Below, in pieces: positions 1-9,839 of a stretch of DNA of 64,000 nt. Within the stretch, counting starts at the first letter, position 1, and every line of letters begins with the position of its first letter. Below the pieces are notes generated by a model. The model was given only the letters and a program-made list of their open reading frames with translations, made no database searches and was not told where the DNA came from. The stretch comes from Paenibacillus sp. FSL R5-0490. Lineage in GTDB: Bacteria; Bacillota; Bacilli; Bacillales; Cytobacillaceae. The translations under genes and the position numbers were made by a program. The DNA lies in the NCBI RefSeq assembly GCF_001956215.1, contig NZ_MRTQ01000024.1:1-64000 (forward strand), in the 5' to 3' direction.

Positions 1-151
1 CTAAAGTTTTAGGCTGATAGAGCAAAAGTGTAAAATCTAATCAAGCGAAAACTGTCAACTTTATTCTAGCGTTTACATTCCATTGCTTTTAATTGGATTT
101 CCCGCTAAAGTTTTTAAAAGGGATGTCAGATAGAAAGGCTGTGATTCTTTT

Positions 152-1213
152 TTGAATATACTTATTACAGGTGCAAACGGATTTTTGGGGAAAAAGCTTT
201 CATTGAAGCTTTTGGAACAGGGTCATGAACTTTATTTGCTAGTCAGAAGCAGAAAGCGGCTCGACGCCTTCATGCAGGGTGAAGGAAGCGGCTTTTCCAA
301 GCAGATTCATATATTGGAAGGCGATGTGACAGAAGAGTATCTTGGATTAAATAGAGAACTTACTGTTGCATTAAAAGGAAAGATAGATGCAATATACCAT
401 AGTGCAGCACTTCTATCATTCGATGAAAAAGATCGGGATAAGACTTTTGAAGTGAATGTGGGCGGAACAGAAAATGTCCTGAAGCTTTCTTTGGAGATAA
501 ATTGTCCTAAGGTTTTATATATCAGCACCGCCTATACGGTTGGGACAGAGACTGCTGGGGCGGAGGCTCTTTACTCAGCGGACAGGCATTTTGTAAATCC
601 CTATGAAGCTTCCAAATGCGAGGCAGAGCATCTCGTATATTCATTCCGGGAAAGACTGGATATTGTTATTCTTCGTCCGGGGATTATCATTGGTGATTCC
701 AGAACAGGTGAGGCTGATACAAACTTTGGCTTATATGGATTTCTAAAAGGCATCAAGATCTTAAAAAAACGGGCTATAAGAAAACAGGACCGCCATACCT
801 GCAGAATCTATCTGGATCCAGAAGTGGCCCAGAATTTTGTGCCGGTGAATTATGTGATTGACACACTGGATGCTGCCTTGATTCATGCAGAGAATGGCGG
901 GATTTACAATATTACAAACCCTAACCCGCCTTTGCAATCAGATATATATGAAATAGTAAAAGAGGTACTGGATTTTTCTGAATTGGAGATGTGTGTCCCT
1001 GGAGAATCTGCAGAAATGACAAATGAAGAAAAGGCTTTTCATGATTCAATGAGCATTTTCCACAGTTATTTCCAGCGGACCATTGATTTCCCGTCAGATA
1101 ATACGGAAAAGCTGCTTGCAGCTGCAGGGGTTCCCAAGCTGCAAATGGATCGTGATGCTTTAACTAGAATAATAGCAGGATATTTGATGGGGAAAGAGAG
1201 TATACCATCTTAA
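152..1213 (+). CDS. SDR-family NAD(P)-dependent oxidoreductase, thioester-reductase-like
   Basis: Extended short-chain dehydrogenase of 353 residues. The Rossmann glycine motif GANGFLG lies at residues 7-13, and the SDR catalytic pair reads YEASK with Tyr151 and Lys155. The arrangement and the NPYEASKCEAE context resemble the thioester-reductase (male-sterility) branch, which reduces acyl thioesters or sugar/lipid substrates, but the substrate cannot be read from sequence. Translation starts at TTG 152, because the Rossmann strand begins there and no ATG is suitably placed; a GAAAGG lies about 14 bases upstream. It is monocistronic and ends at a convergent terminator shared with the next gene. 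Confidence 0.85.
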   Translation: MNILITGANGFLGKKLSLKLLEQGHELYLLVRSRKRLDAFMQGEGSGFSKQIHILEGDVTEEYLGLNRELTVALKGKIDAIYHSAALLSFDEKDRDKTFEVNVGGTENVLKLSLEINCPKVLYISTAYTVGTETAGAEALYSADRHFVNPYEASKCEAEHLVYSFRERLDIVILRPGIIIGDSRTGEADTNFGLYGFLKGIKILKKRAIRKQDRHTCRIYLDPEVAQNFVPVNYVIDTLDAALIHAENGGIYNITNPNPPLQSDIYEIVKEVLDFSELEMCVPGESAEMTNEEKAFHDSMSIFHSYFQRTIDFPSDNTEKLLAAAGVPKLQMDRDALTRIIAGYLMGKESIPS

Positions 1214-1218
1214 TGGAA

Positions 1219-1252
1219 AAAGACCGGGGATTTGAATTCCCGGTCTTCCTTT
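1219..1252. terminator. Bidirectional intrinsic terminator
   Basis: A GC-rich stem (GACCGGG at 1222-1228 with CCCGGTC at 1239-1245, extended by AA/TT) separates two convergent genes. The minus-strand U tract is the stronger. Confidence 0.8.
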
Positions 1253-2360
1253 ATTCATTCATGCCTGTTTCCCGCCTTTTGGCCACCTGCTTTAATGGGG
1301 CTTTTAAAAGCTTCCGGTGTTTAACTTCCATAATCTGAATTTGATTTAATTCCTCAATTAAGTCATGGATCGAGAGAATCTCATAGAGAATAGCTGTCTC
1401 AGGCTGGACATGGTGGTGTGTGCGGGGTCTCAAACCGCCTGCAGGGTCCAGCTGTTTTTGCTCAATAAACCATTGTGTTATCTGGCTGATTTTTTCACGC
1501 TGGGTTTCTGAAATAAGAAAGCAGGGATCATACAGACTGTCTTTTAAATCCTCAAGGACTGACAAGGCGAACTCTTTCCTGCTCTTCTCAATATCCAGCC
1601 GGCCAGGCGCCAGAAAGATCAAGTTTCCCGTGTGATAGGTGATTTGCCTTAAGATGGTCAGTTTTTTATATTCATAATGAAAGTCCCGCATATCCTCACG
1701 GCTGAATCGGTGATATCTGTATTCCGCTTTTTGATAGTGGCATAATGTTTCAGTCTTATCGATATCTTTAATAAGTCTTTGGAAATCAGAGCGGACATTT
1801 TCATCAGATTCCTGTGAATTAAAAATCTCAATGCCTCTTTTAAGTAAAATGTCACCGGAGCGTCTGTATAAGGCATATATGTTTTTTATGATTGATTTTG
1901 AGTAATTGGGAGGCATGATAAAAAAGTTAACTGCCGTGGAAACGACAATACCGGTTGTGGTAGTCCCCAATCGAATGAAAAAAGACGATAAATAATGATC
2001 ATGAACGGTAGAAATCATAGCAACACCAGTCAACGTAGCCACCAGCATCCCGTCATGAAGCTTCAGTTTATGGCAGACGATGATTGTGGCAAGCGATACG
2101 GAAGCATAACTGTAAGGGCTGTCCCCGAAAATGAACGTAAATAAAACGGCAAAGCCCGCACCAATAGCTGCAGCCGGAAACCTGACATATGCTTTCCGAA
2201 TGGAATCCGCAACAGTGGGCTCAATCGTAACGATGGCCGTTATGACAGCAAACATGGCTGGCCAATTCAGGATATGGCAAATAAAAGCTGTTATAAAAAC
2301 AGCCAGCCCGGTTTTGGCAATTCTTCCTCCAATAAATGTATATGGAATAGTCTGTTTCAT
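1251..2360 (-). CDS. Aromatic acid exporter / FUSC-family membrane protein
   Basis: Protein of 369 residues with an N-terminal half of about six hydrophobic segments (roughly residues 12-150) and a charged, helical cytoplasmic C-terminal half rich in His, Arg and Lys. This is the architecture of the Bacillus ArAE_1/DUF939 proteins, related to FUSC efflux pumps that are thought to export aromatic carboxylic acids. The export role is family knowledge; no substrate is visible here. The start is the ATG at 2360, with AAGGATT upstream on the minus strand. It stands alone between a convergent terminator and an upstream intergenic region. Confidence 0.8.
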   Translation of the reverse strand: MKQTIPYTFIGGRIAKTGLAVFITAFICHILNWPAMFAVITAIVTIEPTVADSIRKAYVRFPAAAIGAGFAVLFTFIFGDSPYSYASVSLATIIVCHKLKLHDGMLVATLTGVAMISTVHDHYLSSFFIRLGTTTTGIVVSTAVNFFIMPPNYSKSIIKNIYALYRRSGDILLKRGIEIFNSQESDENVRSDFQRLIKDIDKTETLCHYQKAEYRYHRFSREDMRDFHYEYKKLTILRQITYHTGNLIFLAPGRLDIEKSRKEFALSVLEDLKDSLYDPCFLISETQREKISQITQWFIEQKQLDPAGGLRPRTHHHVQPETAILYEILSIHDLIEELNQIQIMEVKHRKLLKAPLKQVAKRRETGMNE

Positions 2361-2462
2361 AAAAAATCCTTATTTAAATCTGTGTTTTTAATATAAATTT
2401 ATATTAGTGCAAGGAACTAATAAGAGCAAATGCAAATCTTCTGACAAAAAGAAATTACCCCG

Positions 2463-2490
2463 GTGACATAATCAGATAGTATGTTAAAAT
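2463..2490 (+). promoter_or_regulatory. Possible sigma-A promoter of the YbaK-family gene
   Basis: GTGACA at 2463-2468 and TAAAAT at 2485-2490 are separated by 16 bases, with a TG one base before the -10. Placement about 65 bases before the start codon fits. The -35 match is imperfect. Confidence 0.4.
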
Positions 2491-2554
2491 AAACAACTAT
2501 AAAGTATAGAATGAATATATATAAGATTTTAACAAAGGGGAAGGGTGAGTTCGA

Positions 2555-3070
2555 GTGTCAATTGAAAGTGTGAAAGCCCATTTTAAGAAATGGGACCGGG
2601 AACAGGATGTAATGGAGTTTGATTCTTCAAGCGCAACTGTGGAACAGGCTGCTGAAACAATCGGTGTCTGCCCTGCACAAATTGCCAAAACGCTTTCCTT
2701 CAGGGGTGAAGGGAATGAAGCAATTCTTGTGGTGGCCGCAGGTGACGCGAAAATTGACAACAAAAAGTTCCGGAAAACGTTCGGATTCAAAGCCCGTATG
2801 CTTTCATCAGAGGAAGTTCTCGAACAGACCGGCCATGCTGTCGGCGGAGTGTGTCCATTTGGATTGAAGAATGACCTGGAAGTCTATCTGGATGAATCTA
2901 TGAACAGATTCGAAACCCTTTTTCCTGCATGCGGAAACAGTAATTCCGCCATTGAACTGACTCCTGATGAAATTAATACATATTCAGATGCCAAAGCCTG
3001 GGTGGATGTCTGCAAGGAATGGGAAGATGCACTGATCGTTGAACGGCCTTTGGAGAAAATAACAAAATAA
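2555..3070 (+). CDS. YbaK/EbsC-family aminoacyl-tRNA deacylase
   Basis: Protein of 171 residues spanning the YbaK/ProX editing fold, including the conserved IAKTL segment (about residues 44-48) that carries the family lysine and the VGGVCPFGL turn. These free-standing editing domains hydrolyse mischarged tRNA, typically Cys-tRNA(Pro) or Ala-tRNA(Pro); which one applies here is not visible. The GTG start at 2555 is preceded by AAGGGGAAGGGTGAG. The gene is monocistronic, with an AT-rich 85-bp gap before the following M20 gene. Confidence 0.85.
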   Translation: MSIESVKAHFKKWDREQDVMEFDSSSATVEQAAETIGVCPAQIAKTLSFRGEGNEAILVVAAGDAKIDNKKFRKTFGFKARMLSSEEVLEQTGHAVGGVCPFGLKNDLEVYLDESMNRFETLFPACGNSNSAIELTPDEINTYSDAKAWVDVCKEWEDALIVERPLEKITK

Positions 3071-3155
3071 TTCGTGCTGTAAAATAATAAAGAAATGTAT
3101 TATTATAATTATATATGTATAAATATATAGATTGGCGGATTAGGAGAGCAGATAT

Positions 3156-4334
3156 ATGGGAAAAAATCTTATTATTAAGCAAATCGATGAACTTCAAGAT
3201 GATTTTAATAGAATAAGCACTTACATAGGCGAGAATCCCGAACTGGGGCATGAAGAGTACAAGGCATGCAAAGTATTGACAGAGGAGCTTAAGAACCATG
3301 GTTTTACCGTGGAAATTGGCACTTGCGGTTTGCCGACTGCTTTCACGGCTACTTATGACAGCGGGAAAGAAGGGCCTGCAATAGGATATATGTCTGAATA
3401 CGATGCATTGCCTGAAGTAGGGCATGCATGCGGCCATAATCTTATTGGGACAATGGGGATCGCTGCAGGCATAGGACTGAGCAAAGTGATTCATGAAACA
3501 GGAGGAAAAGTCATTGTCTTTGGCACGCCTGCAGAGGAGACGAAGGGCGGCAAGGTGACCATGGCTGAAGCGGGTATTTTTGACGCTTTGGATGCAGCGA
3601 TTATGGTTCATCCCCTCGACAACTATGTGAAGAGCGGTTCATCACTGGCGATGGATGCGATTCAGTTTGAGTTTTTCGGAAAATCAGCACACGCAGCTGC
3701 CAGCCCTCATTTGGGAATCAATGCGCTGGATGCTGTTCTTCAAACGTTCAACAGCATAAATGCCTTGCGCCAGCATATCAAGCCTGATGCCAGGATTCAT
3801 GGCATCATTACAGAAGGGGGCAAAGCGGCAAACGTTGTTCCGGATTATGCAGTTGCCCAATTTTATGTGCGTGCTGCAAAACGTGAATATGTAAATGAAT
3901 TAGTCGAAAAGGTTAAGAAATGTGCTGAAGGGGCAGCCCTGCAGACGGGTGCTCAAATGAAATGGTCCTTTTATGAATTTTCTTATGATGATATGGTTAC
4001 GAACAGCCCTTTATCAGAAGCATTTAATAAAGAACTGATTTCTCTGGGTGTGAATGAAGAGGAAATAATGGAGCAGAAGGACGGCTCAGGTTCACTTGAT
4101 ATGGGGAATGTCAGCCAGTCAGCACCATCCATTCATCCTTATATTAAAATCACAAATAAGGCATATGCCTGCCATACACATGAATTCCGGGAAGCTGCGA
4201 TGAGTGAGCAGGCGAGAGAAGCCATGATCCTTGGAGCAAAGGCAATGGCACTTACCGGGTATGAAGTGTTAACAAATAAGGAGCTTTTAAAAAGGGTCAA
4301 AGAAGAATTTGAGTCGAATAAGGCATTAGCCTAA
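3156..4334 (+). CDS. M20-family metal-dependent hydrolase (amidohydrolase / PM20D2-like)
   Basis: Protein of 392 residues with M20 hallmarks: the zinc-binding GHACGHN motif near residue 92, the catalytic PAEETKGG glutamate segment near residue 128, and a later HTHEF histidine motif near residue 345. A dimerisation (lid) domain lies between. Members hydrolyse amide bonds of N-acyl amino acids, amino-acid dipeptides or aminobenzoyl-glutamate. I cannot choose among these. A good GGAGAG Shine-Dalgarno precedes ATG 3156. It ends at a perfect 13-bp terminator stem. Confidence 0.88.
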   Translation: MGKNLIIKQIDELQDDFNRISTYIGENPELGHEEYKACKVLTEELKNHGFTVEIGTCGLPTAFTATYDSGKEGPAIGYMSEYDALPEVGHACGHNLIGTMGIAAGIGLSKVIHETGGKVIVFGTPAEETKGGKVTMAEAGIFDALDAAIMVHPLDNYVKSGSSLAMDAIQFEFFGKSAHAAASPHLGINALDAVLQTFNSINALRQHIKPDARIHGIITEGGKAANVVPDYAVAQFYVRAAKREYVNELVEKVKKCAEGAALQTGAQMKWSFYEFSYDDMVTNSPLSEAFNKELISLGVNEEEIMEQKDGSGSLDMGNVSQSAPSIHPYIKITNKAYACHTHEFREAAMSEQAREAMILGAKAMALTGYEVLTNKELLKRVKEEFESNKALA

Positions 4335-4343
4335 GTTCAAAAT

Positions 4344-4378
4344 AAGGCCATGATCCGCAAATGGATCATGGCCTTTCG
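4344..4378. terminator. Convergent intrinsic terminator
   Basis: A perfect 13-bp stem (4344-4356 with 4363-4375, 6-nt loop) lies between the converging M20 and zinc-motif genes. Confidence 0.85.
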
Positions 4379-4379
4379 A

Positions 4380-4589
4380 TTATGATAAACTATTCCATTC
4401 TGAATACAGTCCGGTTCCATTGCAGCCCTGGCAGTCAAATTGGTTAGCATGATAAGCGAATTCATTCCCCGGATAAAGTGAAAAACCCCTGCCGTAACAG
4501 TCCGGACACTTGTTTTCTTCCTTCATGCGATTGACATGATTCTGATATCTCATTTCGCGCCATTCATTAAAGGTATTCAATAATCCCAT
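4380..4589 (-). CDS. Small protein with two DnaJ-type CxxCxGxG zinc motifs
   Basis: Protein of 69 residues containing CPDCYGRGF at about residues 28-36 and CQGCNGTGL at about 53-61. Two such motifs resemble half of the DnaJ cysteine-rich zinc centre, so it most likely binds one zinc ion. Similar short Bacillus proteins are often mislabelled as methionine aminopeptidase; nothing here supports an enzyme. An AGGTGAAAAAAG sequence precedes the ATG on the minus strand. The function is unknown. Confidence 0.75.
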   Translation of the reverse strand: MGLLNTFNEWREMRYQNHVNRMKEENKCPDCYGRGFSLYPGNEFAYHANQFDCQGCNGTGLYSEWNSLS

Positions 4590-4709
4590 CTTTTTTCACC
4601 TCAGCCATTTTTTCCTTATTTTGAATAAAATGGACAGAAATTATACACGTCGACACTATAATATATGCATAAAGTGGGACTAGTGTGAAAAAAGCTTGTC
4701 ATATTTTTT

Positions 4710-4900
4710 AAAATATGAACCTGAAGCAACTTTGGACACAGCGATCAGTTTTTTCTGGTTTTGAGTCTGAACCTGGGGCAACTTCGGACACAGCGACCGG
4801 GTTTTTCCAATGTTGAGTCTGAACCTGAAGTAACTTCGGACACATCGATCAGACTTTTTCCATTTTTGAGTCCCAACACGAGGGCAGCTTCCGACTCAGT
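4710..4900. repeat. Tandem array of 52-bp hairpin repeats (copy 1)
   Basis: About four degenerate units recur with a 51-53 bp period; the TGAGTC phase points lie at 4762, 4814 and 4867. Each unit has imperfect inverted arms related to GAGTC-GAA and TTCGGAC around an approximately 12-nt loop, followed by about 22 bp of T-rich spacer. The array occupies most of the 4590-4904 gap and stops beside the cysL stop codon. A homologous array lies in inverse orientation at 21378-21568. No gene is seen in this gap. Confidence 0.85.
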
Positions 4901-4904
4901 GCCA

Positions 4905-5795
4905 TTAATTATAATGCCATTTTTCGCTGAGAGCTTCGATAAAAATGCTGACATTTCTTTTTTCCTGCATAATGGGAGAAAGTACATAGGACAAAGTGCG
5001 TTTGAATTCGTGATTTTCTATCTTGATGATAGACAGGTTGTTTTGTTTTACGTCTCTTGCGACTACGCTTCCGGATAGAATGCTCATTCCCAGCCCATTG
5101 ATGAGTGTTTCTTTTATTCCCTGGTTGCTTGAGATCGTCAGGAGTGATTTCACCTTAAGGCCATTTGATCTGACCACATGGTTAAAATATTCCCGGGTTC
5201 CTGAGCCGTTTTCCCTCATGATCCAGGCCTGATCCTGGAGATCAGCAATGGTTGCTTCTTCTTTTTGTGCCAGGGGATGATGGTTGGAGGTCACAATAAA
5301 TAATTCATCCTCTAGAAAGGGAGTCACAATAAGCTCTTTTTCATTTGTCTGGCCTTCAATTAAGCCGATATCGACATGATGGGAGCGTGTGGACTTGACA
5401 ACTTCCTCCGTGTTGGCAATCGTAATCTGGAGATTCAGTTCAGGATATTCATTCTGCAAATCAAGCAAAAGAGGAGGAAGGATGTATTCCCCTATTGTGA
5501 AACTGGCCGCAATTTTCAGATCCCCTTTAATGGTATGCTGCTGATCTAAAATTTCCTGCCTGGTTTGCTCGTAAATGGTAATCATCTGCTTGGCCCGGTC
5601 ATATAATATTTCACCGCTGGGCGTAATCTTCAAGTATTTTGGTGAACGCTGAAAAAGTTTTGTCTGAAATTCCTTTTCCAGATTTTTAATGTGCAGGCTG
5701 ACACTGGGCTGGGACATGAGAAGGAGCTCAGCCGTCTTTGTAAAATTTTTCACCTCAGCCAAGGTGACGAAAGTTTTTAACGCATCATAATGCAA
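4905..5795 (-). CDS. cysL: LysR-type activator of sulfite reductase genes, CysL-like
   Basis: LysR-family regulator of 296 residues. The N-terminal winged helix-turn-helix (about residues 1-60) includes FTKTAELLLMSQPSVSLHIK, and the co-inducer domain spans about 88-290. It is transcribed divergently from cysJ, the arrangement of B. subtilis cysL (ywfK), whose product activates cysJI. Identity as CysL rests on this context together with family similarity. The intergenic region carries an AT-rich dyad at 5819-5846 that could be its operator. The C-terminal end abuts the 52-bp repeat array. Confidence 0.85.
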   Translation of the reverse strand: MHYDALKTFVTLAEVKNFTKTAELLLMSQPSVSLHIKNLEKEFQTKLFQRSPKYLKITPSGEILYDRAKQMITIYEQTRQEILDQQHTIKGDLKIAASFTIGEYILPPLLLDLQNEYPELNLQITIANTEEVVKSTRSHHVDIGLIEGQTNEKELIVTPFLEDELFIVTSNHHPLAQKEEATIADLQDQAWIMRENGSGTREYFNHVVRSNGLKVKSLLTISSNQGIKETLINGLGMSILSGSVVARDVKQNNLSIIKIENHEFKRTLSYVLSPIMQEKRNVSIFIEALSEKWHYN

Positions 5796-5818
5796 AATAT
5801 CACCCTTTTATAATTAAT

Positions 5819-5846
5819 AATATTAATAGTTATGATAATTAATATT
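5819..5846. promoter_or_regulatory. Candidate CysL operator in the cysL-cysJ intergenic region
   Basis: Nine-base inverted arms AATATTAAT (5819-5827) and ATTAATATT (5838-5846) are separated by 10 bases. The dyad contains T-N11-A style spacing typical of LysR sites and lies just upstream of cysL. This is inference from placement. Confidence 0.45.
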
Positions 5847-5952
5847 TATTTTACTAATGTTAAATCATTCGGTAAAGTATTAGATATATATTTTTTTAAT
5901 AACAAACCCGACTTTTTTTATAGGAAAAGAAGAAATTCAAAGAAATAAGAAT

Positions 5953-5976
5953 AAACCAGCTCTATTCTGCTGGTTT
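5953..5976 (+). other. Hairpin in the cysJ leader next to the Shine-Dalgarno
   Basis: A perfect 8-bp stem (AAACCAGC with GCTGGTTT, 8-nt loop) ends a few bases before the GAGGTGG ribosome-binding site of cysJ. There is no U tract, so it is not a terminator. It may stabilise the mRNA or tune translation. Confidence 0.5.
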
Positions 5977-5988
5977 GCGAGGTGGATC

Positions 5989-7800
5989 ATGTTGCAACTT
6001 CAGGTAATGAACAGTCCGTTTAACCAGGAGCAGACAGAGCTCCTGAATCGTCTTCTTCCGACTCTGACAGAGACTCAATCCCTCTGGCTGAGCGGGTATC
6101 TTGCCGCGATACAGTCCTCATCATTGCAGGCTGCCCCTGCAGTGGAAGAGCGTCCAGCACCGGCAGCAGCACCGGCCATTCCAAAGGAAGTGACCATTTT
6201 ATTTGGATCACAGACCGGGAATGCGCAGAATCTGGCAAAAAAAGCCGGGAAAACGCTTGAGGAGAGAGGTTTTCAAGTAAACGTTTCAGCCATGAGTGAT
6301 TTTAAGCCTAATAATCTTAAAAAGGTCAAAAACCTGTTAATTGTCGTCAGTACTCATGGTGAGGGAGACCCTCCGGATAACGCATTAACATTCCATGAAT
6401 TCATTCACGGAAAAAGAGCTCCAAAACTTGAAGACTTCCGTTATTCAGTTTTAGCTCTTGGCGACAGCTCATATGAATTCTTCTGCCAGACTGGGAAGGA
6501 TTTTGATAAACGTCTCGAGGAGCTTGGCGGAACGAGAATTACACCAAGGGTAGATTGTGATCTTGATTTCGAAGAGCCTGCAGCAGAGTGGGCGGAAGCA
6601 GTTTTAGCCGGATTGAGCGAAGGGGATAGCAGCAGTCCTTCTCCTGCAGCAGCTTCAGTTTCAGCTGCAGCACCTGCCGAGTCTGTTTATTCCCGATCGA
6701 ATCCGTTTCGTGCAGAAGTGCTGGAGAATATTAATCTCAATGGCCGCGGCTCCAATAAAGAAACACGCCATCTTGAGATTTCATTAGAGGGTTCAGGACT
6801 GACGTATCAGCCTGGTGACAGTCTTGGGGTCTATCCGGAAAATGATCCTGAACTGGTTGACTTGCTTCTAACTGAAATGAACTGGGATCCTGAAGAAACA
6901 GTCAGAGTGAAAGAGGAAACTGTTACATTAAAACAAGCGCTTACGGCCCACTTTGAGATTACTGTCCTGACCAAGCCGCTTGTGGAAAAGGCTGCAAAGC
7001 TTTCCAGTAATGAAGAGCTGCACCAGCTTGCCTCTGACAGCAATCAGCTGAAATCCTATATCGGTGGCCGTGATTTAATCGATTTAGTCCGTGACTTTAA
7101 GCCATGGAGCAGTTCGGCACAGGAGTTTGTCTCTATACTGCGTAAGATGCCTGCGCGTCTATATTCTATTTCCAGCAGCTTTGAGGCGAATCCTGATGAA
7201 GTACATTTAACTATCGGTGCAGTCCGCTATGATGCCCATGGCCGTGAACGCAAAGGAGTCTGCTCCATTTTATGTTCGGAGCGTCTTCAGCCAGGCGATA
7301 CACTGCCGGTATTTATTCAGCACAATGAAAACTTTAAGCTGCCTGAAAATCCGGAAACACCAATTATTATGGTGGGTCCTGGAACAGGAATTGCACCGTT
7401 CCGATCCTTTATGCAGGAGCGTGAAGAAAGCGGCGCAGAAGGGAAGTCCTGGCTATTCTTCGGCGACCAGCATTTTGTAACCGATTTTCTATATCAGACT
7501 GAATGGCAAAAGTGGCTCAAGGATGGAATCTTATCGAAGCTGGATGTCGCTTTTTCCCGTGATGATGATGAGAAGGTTTATGTTCAGCATAGAATGCAGG
7601 AAAAAAGCAGGGAACTATTCCAGTGGCTCGAGCAAGGTGCGACCGTCTACATCTGCGGCGATGAGAAAAACATGGCGCATGATGTCCATAACACACTCAT
7701 AGATATTATTGAAAAAGAAGGCGGAATGAGCCGCGAACAGGCTGCAGAATATCTGGCCGATATGCAGAAAAATAAACGCTACCAGCGCGATGTATATTGA
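5989..7800 (+). CDS. cysJ: Assimilatory sulfite reductase (NADPH) flavoprotein subunit
   Basis: Diflavin reductase of 603 residues. The order is a flavodoxin-like FMN domain (about residues 65-205, with the phosphate loop GSQTGNAQ), an Ala/Pro/Ser-rich linker, then the FAD domain with RLYSISSS and the NADPH domain with [12 protein letters not shown], ending in the canonical C-terminal aromatic YQRDVY. It passes electrons from NADPH through FAD and FMN to the CysI sirohaem subunit, giving sulfide for cysteine synthesis. It starts at ATG 5989 after GAGGTGG. cysI follows after only 25 bp, so the two are co-transcribed and probably CysL-activated. Confidence 0.95.
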   Translation: MLQLQVMNSPFNQEQTELLNRLLPTLTETQSLWLSGYLAAIQSSSLQAAPAVEERPAPAAAPAIPKEVTILFGSQTGNAQNLAKKAGKTLEERGFQVNVSAMSDFKPNNLKKVKNLLIVVSTHGEGDPPDNALTFHEFIHGKRAPKLEDFRYSVLALGDSSYEFFCQTGKDFDKRLEELGGTRITPRVDCDLDFEEPAAEWAEAVLAGLSEGDSSSPSPAAASVSAAAPAESVYSRSNPFRAEVLENINLNGRGSNKETRHLEISLEGSGLTYQPGDSLGVYPENDPELVDLLLTEMNWDPEETVRVKEETVTLKQALTAHFEITVLTKPLVEKAAKLSSNEELHQLASDSNQLKSYIGGRDLIDLVRDFKPWSSSAQEFVSILRKMPARLYSISSSFEANPDEVHLTIGAVRYDAHGRERKGVCSILCSERLQPGDTLPVFIQHNENFKLPENPETPIIMVGPGTGIAPFRSFMQEREESGAEGKSWLFFGDQHFVTDFLYQTEWQKWLKDGILSKLDVAFSRDDDEKVYVQHRMQEKSRELFQWLEQGATVYICGDEKNMAHDVHNTLIDIIEKEGGMSREQAAEYLADMQKNKRYQRDVY

Positions 7801-7825
7801 TTTGGAAGGAAAGGAGTTTTTCAGC

Positions 7826-9547
7826 ATGGTAAACCCAAAATTAAAAGCACCGGACGGACCTCCAAGTGATGTTGAGGGAATTAAGGATCGAAGCAACTTT
7901 TTGCGCGGAACGCTGGCGGAAGTTATGCAGGATCGGATCAGCGCCGGGATCCCGGATGATGATAACAGACTAATGAAGCACCACGGCAGCTATCTGCAGG
8001 ATGATCGGGATCTCAGGAATGAACGCCAGAAGCAGAAACTTGAGCCGGCTTATCAATTTATGCTCCGCCTGCGTCTTCCCGGAGGGGTCGCAACACCGGA
8101 GCAATGGCTAGTCGTGGATGACCTGGCTGAGAAGTATGGCAACGGCACTCTCAAATTAACAACACGCCAGACCTTCCAGATGCATGGAATCCTGAAATGG
8201 AATATGAAAAAGACGATCCAGGCCATCCATTCGACGATGCTTGATACGATTGCGGCATGCGGAGATGTGAACCGGAATGTCATGTGCATCTCCAATCCCG
8301 ATCAATCTGAAATTCATGAGGAAGTGTATGAGCTGGCGAAGATGCTAAGTAACGATCTCCTGCCCCGTACACGTGCATATCATGAAATTTGGCTGGATGA
8401 AGAAAAAGTAGCCGGCTCTCCAGAGGTGGATGAAGAGACTGAACCGATGTATGGCCCGCTTTATTTACCGCGGAAATTTAAGATTGGGATCGCTGTGCCG
8501 CCTTCCAATGATATTGATATTTTTTCACAGGATCTCGGCTTTATTGCGATAGTCGAAGATGGCAAGCTGATTGGCTTTAACGTGGCAATTGGCGGTGGAA
8601 TGGGCTTCTCTCATGGAGATAAAGCCACCTATCCGCAGCTTTCGAAGGTCATCGGCTTTGTGACGCCTGATAAAATCTATGAAGTGGCTGAAAAGACGAT
8701 TACAATTCAGCGAGATTACGGAAATCGCTCCGTCCGGAAAAATGCCCGTTTTAAATATACAGTTGACCGTCTTGGGCTGGAGACTGTTATGGAAGAGCTC
8801 GAAAACCGCTTAGGCTGGAAACTCGAGGAAGCACGCGGCTTCAAGTTTGATTCCAACGGGGACCGTTATGGATGGGTAAAGGGTGTCCGGGGAAAATGGC
8901 ATTTTACGATGTTCATAGAAGGCGGCCGTGTGGCAGACTTTGAAGATTATCAGCTGAAAACAGCATTGCGGGAGATTGCCAGGGTTCATAAAGGCGATTT
9001 CAGGCTGACGGCCAATCAGAACCTGATTATTGGCAGTGTGGCTGATGAAGATAAGTCTGCAATTGAGGCGCTTATTGAAAAATACGGTCTTACAGACGGA
9101 AGCCGCTACAGTGCACTTCGCCGCGGATCCATGGCCTGTGTCGCTCTGCCGACATGTGGATTGGCGATGGCTGAGGCTGAACGCTATCTGCCTGGATTGA
9201 TCGATAAAATTGATGAAATCGCTGATGAAGCAGGCTTGCGGAATGAAGAAATCACGATCCGCATGACCGGCTGCCCGAACGGCTGTGCGCGTCACGCACT
9301 CGGCGAAATCGGCTTTATTGGCAAGGCGGTCGGCAAGTACAATATGTATCTTGGCGCAGCCTTTGACGGAAGCCGGCTCAGCAAAATGTACCGCGAAAAC
9401 ATCGGAGAAGAAGAAATCCTGAACGAGCTGCGCGTCATTCTGCCACGCTATGCGCGCGAACGTCAGGACGGCGAGCATTTTGGCGACTTCGTGATCCGTG
9501 CAGGAATTATTGAAGCGACAACAGACGGAACTAATTTTCATAATTGA
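7826..9547 (+). CDS. cysI: Assimilatory sulfite reductase (NADPH) hemoprotein subunit
   Basis: Sirohaem/4Fe-4S protein of 573 residues with duplicated ferredoxin-like and sirohaem half-domains. The cluster cysteines are visible as CVALPTC (Cys438, Cys444) and CPNGC (Cys483, Cys487), one of which bridges to sirohaem. It reduces sulfite to sulfide by six electrons supplied by CysJ. I place the start at ATG 7826, preceded by GGAAAGGAG with proper spacing; an in-frame ATG at 7790 inside the end of cysJ lacks such a site. A terminator follows directly. Confidence 0.95.
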   Translation: MVNPKLKAPDGPPSDVEGIKDRSNFLRGTLAEVMQDRISAGIPDDDNRLMKHHGSYLQDDRDLRNERQKQKLEPAYQFMLRLRLPGGVATPEQWLVVDDLAEKYGNGTLKLTTRQTFQMHGILKWNMKKTIQAIHSTMLDTIAACGDVNRNVMCISNPDQSEIHEEVYELAKMLSNDLLPRTRAYHEIWLDEEKVAGSPEVDEETEPMYGPLYLPRKFKIGIAVPPSNDIDIFSQDLGFIAIVEDGKLIGFNVAIGGGMGFSHGDKATYPQLSKVIGFVTPDKIYEVAEKTITIQRDYGNRSVRKNARFKYTVDRLGLETVMEELENRLGWKLEEARGFKFDSNGDRYGWVKGVRGKWHFTMFIEGGRVADFEDYQLKTALREIARVHKGDFRLTANQNLIIGSVADEDKSAIEALIEKYGLTDGSRYSALRRGSMACVALPTCGLAMAEAERYLPGLIDKIDEIADEAGLRNEEITIRMTGCPNGCARHALGEIGFIGKAVGKYNMYLGAAFDGSRLSKMYRENIGEEEILNELRVILPRYARERQDGEHFGDFVIRAGIIEATTDGTNFHN

Positions 9548-9558
9548 GGCTTGAGGAA

Positions 9559-9588
9559 AGATGGGGCTGGTGCCCTGTCTTTTTTTTT
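9559..9588 (+). terminator. Intrinsic terminator of cysJI
   Basis: A 9-bp stem with G-U pairs closes the loop TGGT (9568-9571) and is followed by nine T residues. Confidence 0.85.
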
Positions 9589-9642
9589 GCTCAAGTTCGA
9601 TAAACAATCCAAACAGGATTAATATAGAATGTGAGTGAAAAA

Positions 9643-9765
9643 ATGATTGTAAAACGGCGTGATATTCCTCTTAAGATTCACAAGCAGCTGCACGACTACT
9701 CAAATCTATGGAACTACCCAACACCGGAGGATACAAGAACAGAAAATATGAATTATATCAATTGA
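9643..9765 (+). CDS. Possible 40-residue peptide, unrecognised
   Basis: Short open frame beginning MIVKRRDIPLKIHKQ, preceded by a purine-rich GTGAGTGAAAAA that is at best a weak ribosome-binding site. The first residues resemble the start of Bacillus NERD (nuclease-related) proteins, but the rest does not continue the family, so it could be a remnant. It lies alone in the 292-bp gap between cysI and the aminotransferase gene. Coding status is uncertain. Confidence 0.3.
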   Translation: MIVKRRDIPLKIHKQLHDYSNLWNYPTPEDTRTENMNYIN

Positions 9766-9839
9766 TGATAAGAATAAAGGTTTTTAAAATAAAATGTCGA
9801 AACATTTAGATATCTGCAAACAACCAAAGGAGGATTATC

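Noticed and set aside
4710..4900. CRISPR array
   Set aside because: The repeat and spacer periodicity looked CRISPR-like, but the units are degenerate, the spacers resemble one another and recur at the second locus, and no cas genes are present.
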